NCBI GenBank assembly: GCA_020062805.1
Contig: JAGUVP010000301.1
Location: 1-5,212 of the forward strand
DNA from: Candidatus Bipolaricaulis sp.
Lineage (GTDB): Bacteria > Bipolaricaulota > Bipolaricaulia > Bipolaricaulales > Bipolaricaulaceae
Direction of reading: 5' to 3'
DNA: 5,212 nucleotides
Made by a program: the position numbers and the translations under genes. How positions within the stretch are numbered: position 1 is the first letter of the stretch; each line of letters starts with the position of its first letter. Under the pieces are notes generated by a model, which made no database searches, had not been told where the DNA came from, and was given only the letters and a program-made list of their open reading frames with translations. Below are positions 1 to 3,942 of the stretch, one piece after another.

Positions 1-528
1 ACTGGGAATGGCAGCGATCCTCACCTTCCTCTTGACAGCATAGAGCCAGACCTTGTCGCCAAGCACTTGCGCCAGCTGATCTGACGGAATCGAGACGTAT
101 TGAGAGAGAGTCCTCACAGCATAGAGCAGACTCTGTGTCTCAGCTACTATGACACCACTCCGGAGATCCGCGCGGTTCACGAACTCAAGCGCACCGCCGG
201 GTCTGCCCGGATGAAGGATCACAACCTGACCTTCAGCCAGAAAGGGGGCACAGATGCCCGCTATGTATCGGTGAGCCGAGGATGGCGTCACCACTATGAC
301 AACATCGGCACCGGTGACTGCCTCTTCGATGTCAGTCGTGGTATGTCGAATCGCGGCACTCCCCGAGATCTCCCCAAACAGGGTTACTGTGCCGGAAGCT
401 CTGACGGGCTGAAGATTCGCTTCGAATTGCTTGCTCTCGAACAGCGTAACCGTGTGCCCACCCAGAGCGAGGACACCAGCCGTTGCCAGTCCTCCGTTGC
501 CCGCTCCGATCACTGTGTATCGCCTCAC
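1..528 (-). CDS. Opine/octopine dehydrogenase family protein, N-terminal part (runs off the left edge)
   Basis: The reverse strand is open from a GTG at 528 to the window edge, giving 176 residues with no stop. The protein opens with a dinucleotide-binding Rossmann fold: YTVIGAGNGGLA at residues 4-15 has the GxGNxG loop. It continues with VVTPSSAH (79-86), HPGRPGGALEF (106-116), ETQSLLYAVR (130-139) and VKRKVRIAAIP (165-175). This order is typical of NAD(P)-dependent octopine/nopaline/opine dehydrogenases, cytoplasmic enzymes that reductively condense an amino acid with a 2-oxo acid or run the reverse oxidation. The C-terminal catalytic domain, with the residues that would indicate substrate, lies outside the window. 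The GTG start is chosen because AAAGGAG sits 5 nt upstream and the Rossmann motif begins where expected. The gene follows the GntR regulator by 42 nt on the same strand, so the two are probably co-transcribed. Family assignment is good; substrate and direction are unknown. A ketopantoate-reductase-like or glycerol-3-phosphate-dehydrogenase-like relative is the main alternative. Confidence 0.85.
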   Translation of the reverse strand, partial: MRRYTVIGAGNGGLATAGVLALGGHTVTLFESKQFEANLQPVRASGTVTLFGEISGSAAIRHTTTDIEEAVTGADVVIVVTPSSAHRYIAGICAPFLAEGQVVILHPGRPGGALEFVNRADLRSGVIVAETQSLLYAVRTLSQYVSIPSDQLAQVLGDKVWLYAVKRKVRIAAIPS

Positions 529-533
529 ATCAG

Positions 534-540
534 CTCCTTT
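534..540 (-). promoter_or_regulatory. Ribosome binding site deciding the GTG start of the opine dehydrogenase gene
   Basis: On the reverse strand this reads AAAGGAG and lies 5 nt before the GTG at 528. An ATG overlaps the GTG as ATGTGA but is followed at once by TGA, so it cannot start the protein. GTG is the only start that fits both the site and the Rossmann N-terminus. Confidence 0.75.
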
Positions 541-570
541 TCTAGGACCCCGACCGGGTTCCCTAGGTGA

Positions 571-1377
571 CTACTGGTCTCTTGCTCCGCCAACCACACG
601 GCGCACGTCCTCTTCGGAACCGGCACTCGACCCATCCTCTGCCGACGCTCCCACCGATAGAACGCGTAGCCAGTCATGAAGAGCTGAGAGAACATGGTCC
701 CGACCCGCCTGCGCAGCCATCACGGCATCTCCCCGCTTGATCCGATCAACGATCCGTCGGTGCTCCGCGATGGACTTCGCAGCACGGTTGGCAGTGGGAA
801 GAGCAAACAGGGTGATACGGCAGTTGCGGGTATACCCGCTGGATTCGATGATCAGAGACTCGAGTGCCCTATTGTGAGCCATGGCGGCAATCACGCAGGT
901 GAAGTCGCGATCTATGTAGAAGAGGTCAGCCTTGTCGTTTCTCGCGCCTGCCTGCTCCTGTCTCTCCAGAACGTGCTGAAGTACCGCTACCTCCTCTGCC
1001 TGGCCACGCTTCGCAGCCAGGGCACAGGCCTCGGCAAACAACGCCGCGTGCACTTCGAAGTGCTCAACCAAGAGGTCGCGGCGCGACTCGAACCGGTGCC
1101 GGACATCGCTATCGTTTCCCGCAGATCCAAGCTCAACAGTTGCCCCTCGGCCCGGCCGCACCGCTATGTACCCGAGAGCTTCCAGCGAGGCCATTGCCTC
1201 CCTCACAGGCCCGCGACTCACACCGAAAATCTGAGCCAGTTGACGTTCACCTGGGAGTGTCTCACCCAACTGGAACACCCCTGAGTCAATTGCCTGAGCC
1301 ATCTGTCTGGCTATCTCTTCTGAGGCCCGTACCGGCTCGACAACCCTCAGGAAGCTAGCGGCTAGCGAGGTCTTCAT
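571..1377 (-). CDS. GntR-family transcriptional regulator, FadR subfamily (FCD ligand-binding domain)
   Basis: This 268-residue protein has the FadR-type layout. An N-terminal winged helix-turn-helix covers about residues 14-80; the recognition region LPGERQLAQIFGVSRGPVRE (41-60) is the GntR signature, followed by the wing VRPGRGATV (73-81). An all-helical FCD domain covers about 99-236. FCD domains bind a small carboxylate, often through a metal held by an Asp and three His. Here D156, H206 and H228 are in place, but the His of the D-x-x-F-H motif is Thr (D156-R-D-F-T160), so metal binding may be altered. The last 30 residues are acidic, then basic, and look disordered. The start is ATG 1377: an in-frame TGA lies eight codons upstream and no strong Shine-Dalgarno site is visible. 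The gene heads the leftward arm with the opine dehydrogenase and faces the cupin arm across a palindromic operator, so autoregulation and control of both arms are likely. The effector cannot be told from sequence. Confidence 0.93.
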   Translation of the reverse strand: MKTSLAASFLRVVEPVRASEEIARQMAQAIDSGVFQLGETLPGERQLAQIFGVSRGPVREAMASLEALGYIAVRPGRGATVELGSAGNDSDVRHRFESRRDLLVEHFEVHAALFAEACALAAKRGQAEEVAVLQHVLERQEQAGARNDKADLFYIDRDFTCVIAAMAHNRALESLIIESSGYTRNCRITLFALPTANRAAKSIAEHRRIVDRIKRGDAVMAAQAGRDHVLSALHDWLRVLSVGASAEDGSSAGSEEDVRRVVGGARDQ

Positions 1378-1441
1378 AATCGACGCGCGGCAACGGCTTC
1401 ACCTCTAGGTCGAGTCTGTTTCGGTAGACCCCGAGATCTCC

Positions 1442-1470
1442 TTGTGGTCTACTGGTAAGACCAGTATACT
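1442..1470 (+). promoter_or_regulatory. Sigma-70-like promoter for the cupin-PLP enzyme arm
   Basis: TTGTGG (1442-1447) is followed after 17 nt by TATACT (1465-1470). The -10 box shares four bases with the -10 box of the leftward promoter, so two polymerases could hardly occupy the site together. The predicted start near 1477 would leave a leader of about 210 nt before the cupin ATG. A second candidate promoter nearer the gene competes with this assignment. Confidence 0.5.
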
Positions 1471-1479
1471 GGTCGACCA
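1445..1479. promoter_or_regulatory. Nested palindromic operator, probable binding region of the GntR regulator
   Basis: Overlapping perfect inverted repeats fill these 35 bp. TACTGGT-AAG-ACCAGTA lies at 1450-1466, GACCAGTA/TACTGGTC at 1459-1474, and TGGTC/GACCA at 1470-1479. A further pair, TGGTCT (1445-1450) and AGACCA (1458-1463), encloses part of the first. The site at 1453-1463, TGGTAAGACCA, matches the general FadR-subfamily pattern TNGTNNNACNA exactly. The cluster overlies the spacer and -10 regions of promoters on both strands, so a bound regulator would block both. That the adjacent regulator binds here is inferred from motif type and position. Confidence 0.85.
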
Positions 1480-1490
1480 TGAGATGTCAA
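1463..1490 (-). promoter_or_regulatory. Sigma-70-like promoter for the regulator-opine dehydrogenase arm
   Basis: On the reverse strand a consensus -35 box TTGACA (1490-1485) is followed after 16 nt by TATACT (1468-1463). Transcription would start near 1456, leaving a leader of about 80 nt before the regulator ATG at 1377. The spacer and -10 box lie inside the palindrome cluster, which predicts negative autoregulation. Confidence 0.75.
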
Positions 1491-1624
1491 GGGCTGGAAC
1501 ACCAAGGTCTAATCGCACGCTCACCGAAGGGGGCTCCCTTGATGCTTCGTCTCCTTTCGGTGCCACACCCACACAGTCGCCGCGCCAAGGAGCGCTCGGC
1601 GGTGGTGCCTCGTCGACGAACTGG

Positions 1625-1653
1625 TTGAGGGTAGGACGTGTCAGGCATACACT
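1625..1653 (+). promoter_or_regulatory. Possible second promoter close to the cupin gene
   Basis: TTGAGG (1625-1630) and TACACT (1648-1653) are separated by 17 nt and would start transcription near 1660, giving a short leader of about 28 nt. The -10 box lies in the loop region of a bulged inverted repeat, GTGTCAGG (1638-1645) and CCTGGACAC (1654-1662). That repeat could be either an operator or an RNA hairpin. The boxes are only moderate matches. Confidence 0.35.
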
Positions 1654-1672
1654 CCTGGACACCCGGACTTGC

Positions 1673-1680
1673 AGAGGAGG
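1673..1680 (+). promoter_or_regulatory. Ribosome binding site deciding the cupin start
   Basis: AGAGGAGG lies 7 nt before the ATG at 1688, an ideal distance. It argues against the much longer in-frame extension that begins near 1442. CGTCCT between the site and the ATG (1682-1687) is exactly complementary to AGGACG at 1633-1638, so the site could be caught in a loop of folded mRNA. Confidence 0.8.
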
Positions 1681-1687
1681 CCGTCCT

Positions 1688-2044
1688 ATGCAGATCTTCC
1701 GAATGGGGGACGCTCACACCCAAGAGCTCTCAGGTTGCCACGGCGGGACTGGGGAATACTCAGTTACCACATTGGTAAAGGACCCATCATGCAGCGCGCT
1801 CAAGTACGTGCGCGACCTAACGCTAGCACCTGGCTCAACGATCGGTCTGCATCAGCATGACATCGATGAGGAGCTGTACTACGTGCTATCCGGAAATGGC
1901 GTTGTTGAGGACGAAAACCACCGAGAGAAACCGGTAGCCGAGGGAACCTTAGTGCTCACGCAGAAGCGGGGGAGTCACGGGCTTCGCAACACTGGCCGCG
2001 CTCCTATGAGGATTCTGGTGATCTGTGTTCGACCTCCATCGTGA
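1688..2044 (+). CDS. Small single-domain cupin protein
   Basis: This 118-residue protein is a monocupin, a small beta-barrel fold that usually binds one metal ion. Cupin motif 1 is clear: G49-x5-H55-Q-H57-x4-E62-x6-G69, in GLHQHDIDEELYYVLSGNG. Motif 2 is G86-x5-Q-K-R-x2-H97-x3-N101; the usual Pro and second Gly are replaced, but the metal-ligand His and the Asn remain. All four expected ligands (H55, H57, E62, H97) are therefore present. Such proteins may be isomerases, dioxygenases, lyases or sensors; nothing here decides which, and no signal peptide is seen, so it is cytoplasmic. The start is fixed by AGAGGAGG 7 nt upstream. The TGA stop runs directly into AGGAGGG, the candidate ribosome site of the next ORF. 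The gene heads the rightward arm, followed by the PLP enzyme, and probably acts in the same pathway or stabilises an intermediate of it. Confidence 0.88.
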   Translation: MQIFRMGDAHTQELSGCHGGTGEYSVTTLVKDPSCSALKYVRDLTLAPGSTIGLHQHDIDEELYYVLSGNGVVEDENHREKPVAEGTLVLTQKRGSHGLRNTGRAPMRILVICVRPPS

Positions 2045-2053
2045 GGAGGGACC

Positions 2054-2368
2054 GTGAGGTGCTTGGCTCTTCGCGTCAACAACTCTAAGTTCGTGCCGTA
2101 CCCGCACCACCATCTGGTGGCTCAACCCACTGCCATGCAGGCAACAGAAGCGGTGATCCCGGCGTCCATCCACCCTATGCTTCTTGATGATAGGGCGGAT
2201 GTGAGTCAGCGATTGGCCACCCGCCACCCGCCTCTTGGCGGACGAGGAGCGTGGCGATACTGCGCGTCTGGCGGGAGCGCCGTTCCGGCTCCAGGTGCTG
2301 CAATCGCCAGTGCCCTAGAGGTACGTGTGCTCGCATCGGAGATGCTGGAGCCCGCCGGGCGACGGTGA
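2054..2368 (+). CDS. Hypothetical protein, 104 residues, GTG start; doubtful or decayed
   Basis: I do not recognise this ORF. Its support is positional: it starts with GTG 9 nt after the cupin stop, AGGAGGG ends 3 nt before that GTG, and its TGA (2366-2368) touches the ribosome site of the PLP gene. That is the packing of a translationally coupled operon. The predicted protein has a short PHHH stretch near residues 17-20, a plausible helical part around DDRADVSQRLATR (45-57) and an Ala-rich tail, but no motif I can name. From about 2210 to 2300 the neighbouring frame also reads plausibly (TRLLADEERGDTARLAGAP), so a frameshift or a decayed gene is possible. A 14-bp inverted repeat, CCACCA-TC-TGGTGG, lies at 2107-2120. 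If the ORF is not real, the 337 nt between the cupin and PLP genes hold no other gene that I can see. Confidence 0.35.
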   Translation: MRCLALRVNNSKFVPYPHHHLVAQPTAMQATEAVIPASIHPMLLDDRADVSQRLATRHPPLGGRGAWRYCASGGSAVPAPGAAIASALEVRVLASEMLEPAGRR

Positions 2369-2374
2369 TAGGAG
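2369..2374 (+). promoter_or_regulatory. Ribosome binding site of the PLP enzyme gene
   Basis: TAGGAG lies 7 nt before the ATG at 2382 and directly follows the stop of the preceding ORF. It decides between this start and the upstream in-frame ATG at 2325. Confidence 0.75.
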
Positions 2375-2381
2375 TCGAACA

Positions 2382-3416
2382 ATGCAGATTGGACAGGTCA
2401 GGCGTAAGCCGATTGCCCTTCTTCCGACGCCGCTCCAGGAGCTGCCCAGGCTCACGAGGAAGCTGGGAGCGCCACGGCTCTTCGTCAAGCGCGATGACCT
2501 AACCGACCTTGCGCTGGGCGGCAACAAGCTGCGAAAGCTGGAATACGCTCTGGCTGAGGCTGAGGCAGCCGGGGCTACCTGCGCCATCACCAGCGGTGCA
2601 GTACAGAGCAACCACTGCCGACTCACTGTAGCTGCATGCAATCTTGTAGGCCTGCCGTGCCACGTGGTGTTGCGGGGAGATCCCCCGCCGTATCTGAGCG
2701 GGAATCTCTTCTTGGACTGCCTGCTGGGAGCAGCCTCCTTGCGCTTCGTCCAGGACTCTGGCTTGCCGAGCGGCCCCGCACAGAGCCAGACACCAGTTGA
2801 GCAAGCAGTAGATGAGCTCAGAGCTGATCTCGTGCGTCGAGGGCAACACCCCTTCGTCATCCCGAACGGATGCACACCTCTTCACGGAGCCCTGGGGTAC
2901 GCACACTGTGTCCGGGAGATAGTCATGCAACTCCACGAACGAAACCTGGCCCCGGACTGGCTGGTGACAGCGTGCGGGAGCGCTGGAACCCAGACTGGCT
3001 TGATCTTGGGCAGCGAGTTGTTCTGTGGCGGAGACACGCGCGTGGTAGGGATGAGCGTTGGCCAGCCGAAGCAGATCCAGCTTGACCGCATAGCAGCTGC
3101 GCTCTCTGATGCTTACGCTTTTCTCGGAATCCCTGAACCTGAGCACAATCGGATCGTGCATGACCGGTATATCGGTCCTGGGTATGGCCTCCCATCGCGA
3201 GGGACGATCGAGGCAATCAGGCTAGCAGCAAGCCTCGAAGGGCTGATCCTTGATCCTGTCTACACCGGGAAGGCCATGGCTGGTCTCATTGATCTCATCA
3301 GGAACGGGGAGATCGGCACAGAATGCAACGTTGTGCTTCTGCATACCGGCGGAGTGCCCGGCCTCTTCGCAGTAGGCCAGGCGGAGCGATTCGGACTTCC
3401 GACGGAGTGGCACTAG
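2382..3416 (+). CDS. PLP-dependent enzyme of the D-cysteine desulfhydrase/ACC deaminase family
   Basis: This 344-residue protein is full length for a fold-type II PLP enzyme of this family. The Schiff-base lysine is K49 in GGNKLRKLE (46-54). SGAVQSNHCR (71-80) carries the S76-N77 pair of the substrate pocket, CGSAGTQTG (198-206) is the PLP-phosphate loop, and DPVYTGKAM (291-299) and LLHTGG (319-324) close the active site. True ACC deaminases have Glu and Leu where this protein has T295 and T322. Thr points instead to the D-cysteine desulfhydrase or L-cysteate sulfo-lyase side, enzymes that release pyruvate, ammonia and sulfide or sulfite from a three-carbon amino acid. The substrate remains unproven. 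It is cytoplasmic, with no signal peptide. The start is ATG 2382, with TAGGAG 7 nt before it; an upstream in-frame ATG at 2325 adds 19 residues without family similarity. It is the last gene of the rightward arm. Confidence 0.92.
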   Translation: MQIGQVRRKPIALLPTPLQELPRLTRKLGAPRLFVKRDDLTDLALGGNKLRKLEYALAEAEAAGATCAITSGAVQSNHCRLTVAACNLVGLPCHVVLRGDPPPYLSGNLFLDCLLGAASLRFVQDSGLPSGPAQSQTPVEQAVDELRADLVRRGQHPFVIPNGCTPLHGALGYAHCVREIVMQLHERNLAPDWLVTACGSAGTQTGLILGSELFCGGDTRVVGMSVGQPKQIQLDRIAAALSDAYAFLGIPEPEHNRIVHDRYIGPGYGLPSRGTIEAIRLAASLEGLILDPVYTGKAMAGLIDLIRNGEIGTECNVVLLHTGGVPGLFAVGQAERFGLPTEWH

Positions 3417-3600
3417 CGGGGGGCAGTCGGAATACCGGCCCGACTCCTCAGGGTCGCCCGGAACACCACAAGGTGAACCGCCCCGAGATTGCCGGAGGAA
3501 TGGCAGCTTGAGAGGATGGGGACATGGCGAAGTCAGCGAGGTACGCCAAGCGTCATCATGCCGAGAACACTCCGAATGAAGTTCTCACTGCGGCTCTGAC
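3417..3600. other. Spacer between the PLP gene and tRNA-Arg, no convincing gene
   Basis: No gene was recognised in these 184 nt. Just after the PLP gene stop, AGTCGG (3425-3430) and CCGACT (3440-3445) can form a 6-bp stem with a 9-nt loop. No T-run follows, so it is at best a weak or factor-assisted terminator. A second weak pair, GAGAAC and GTTCTC, lies around 3563-3586 and could sit downstream of the leftward tRNA transcript. A 32-codon ORF from ATG 3524 ends inside tRNA-Arg and is probably chance. Confidence 0.4.
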
Positions 3601-3676
3601 TGGTACGCCCGGCAGGATTTGAACCTGCGGCCTTTGGCTCCGGAGGCCAACGCTCTGTCCCCTGAGCTACGGGCGC
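3601..3676 (-). tRNA. tRNA-Arg, anticodon CCG (reads CGG), CCA encoded
   Basis: The reverse strand folds as a complete 76-nt cloverleaf. The acceptor strands are GCGCCCG and CGGGCGT (a G-U pair at 1-72), with discriminator A and encoded CCA. The D-arm is GCTC...GAGC, the anticodon arm TTGGC-CTCCGGA-GCCAA carries anticodon CCG, and the T-arm is GCAGG-TTCAAAT-CCTGC. The D-loop is short but keeps an A consistent with A20, an arginine identity base. It lies 90 nt downstream of tRNA-Ser on the same strand and may share its transcript. Its 3' end faces the metabolic cluster. Confidence 0.95.
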
Positions 3677-3706
3677 GTTAGGACAGCCACAAGTCTAAGA
3701 TCCACA

Positions 3707-3755
3707 AGTCGAAAGTCCAACGCGGTCTTGGACCTGCAACTTGGGACTTTCGACT
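3707..3755. repeat. Inverted repeat of heptamer-like units between the two tRNA genes
   Basis: AGTCGAAAGTCC (3707-3718) and GGACTTTCGACT (3744-3755) are perfectly complementary over 12 bp. The loop holds a small hairpin, GGTC-TTG-GACC (3724-3734). The right half can be read as period-7 units CTTGGAC, CTGCAAC, TTGGGAC, TTTCGAC; the left half has units of the form GTCNAAN, with CACAAGTC occurring twice nearby. It has no T-run and lies inside the presumed tRNA transcript. It may be a processing hairpin, a dispersed genomic repeat or a small non-coding element. Confidence 0.7.
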
Positions 3756-3766
3756 GTCTTCTCCTG

Positions 3767-3858
3767 CGGAGGGAGTGGGATTCGAACCCACGGCTAAGGC
3801 TCAACACCCCAGCAACGGCTTAGCAAGCCGTCGTCTTCGGCCACTCGACCATCCCTCC
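3767..3858 (-). tRNA. tRNA-Ser, anticodon GCT (reads AGC/AGT), CCA not encoded
   Basis: The reverse strand gives a class II tRNA of 92 nt. The acceptor strands are GGAGGGA and TCCCTCC, with discriminator G as expected for serine. The anticodon arm ACGGC-TTGCTAA-GCCGT carries GCT, a long variable arm follows, and the T-arm is GTGGG-TTCGAAT-CCCAC. The bases after the discriminator are CAG, so CCA must be added after transcription, unlike in the neighbouring tRNA-Arg. Confidence 0.95.
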
Positions 3859-3868
3859 AACAAACCTC

Positions 3869-3898
3869 ATTCTACGCCGGGCACGGACGGGACGCCAA
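3869..3898 (-). promoter_or_regulatory. Promoter of the tRNA-Ser/tRNA-Arg unit
   Basis: On the reverse strand TTGGCG (3898-3893) is followed after 18 nt by TAGAAT (3874-3869), 10 nt before the first base of tRNA-Ser. Transcription would begin a few bases ahead of the tRNA. No equally good promoter is visible between the two tRNAs, which suggests one transcript for both. Confidence 0.6.
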
Positions 3899-3930
3899 AC
3901 AACCCTACAGAATCCCGCTCCGGAACCGGC

Positions 3931-3936
3931 TATCAT
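3931..3936 (+). promoter_or_regulatory. Possible -10 box of a leaderless transcript for the HAD phosphatase
   Basis: TATCAT ends 6 nt before the ATG at 3943, so transcription would start at or next to the A of the start codon. There is no clear Shine-Dalgarno site in front of that ATG, which fits leaderless translation. No good -35 box is seen at 16-18 nt, so confidence is limited. Confidence 0.4.
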
Positions 3937-3942
3937 CGGACC

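Larger units (their letters stand above)
1480..1687 (+). other. Long structured leader/intergenic region upstream of the cupin gene
   Basis: The intergenic gap between the divergent genes is 310 nt, and the part right of the operator holds no recognisable gene. The cupin frame is open through it, but its predicted residues look random and the strong ribosome site lies only at its end. Several inverted repeats are visible: CACCGAA (from about 1522) with TTCGGTG (to about 1562), CGCCG with CGGCG around 1579-1607, and a bulged hairpin at 1638-1662. No known riboswitch or T-box pattern was recognised. Confidence 0.4.

Noticed and set aside
100..570. Forward-strand ORF of 156 residues
   Set aside because: It is antisense to the opine dehydrogenase gene, whose reverse-strand frame shows a clear Rossmann motif and a ribosome site.
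694..1284. Forward-strand ORF of 196 residues
   Set aside because: It is a shadow of the GntR regulator gene on the reverse strand and has no recognisable motif.
1442..1687. N-terminal extension of the cupin in the same open frame
   Set aside because: It overlaps the operator and promoters and has no domain resemblance. The strong AGAGGAGG site lies directly before ATG 1688.
2107..2120. Inverted repeat CCACCA-TC-TGGTGG as a terminator or operator
   Set aside because: A 2-nt loop and no T-run make it a poor terminator, and the half-site order is opposite to that of the FadR-type site. It is kept only as a note under the hypothetical ORF.
3162..3177. Sequence GACCGGTATATCGGTC resembling the operator palindrome (13 of 16 bases)
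   Set aside because: It encodes the DRYIGPGYG stretch, which is conserved in this PLP enzyme family, so coding constraint explains it. The palindrome is also imperfect.
3524..3622. 32-codon ORF (MAKSARYAKRHH...) after the PLP gene
   Set aside because: It has only a weak ribosome site, ends inside tRNA-Arg and resembles nothing I know. It is most likely chance, or at best a remnant.
3775..3942. N-terminal extension of the HAD phosphatase from GTG 3775
   Set aside because: It would translate most of tRNA-Ser on the opposite strand. Family similarity starts right after ATG 3943.
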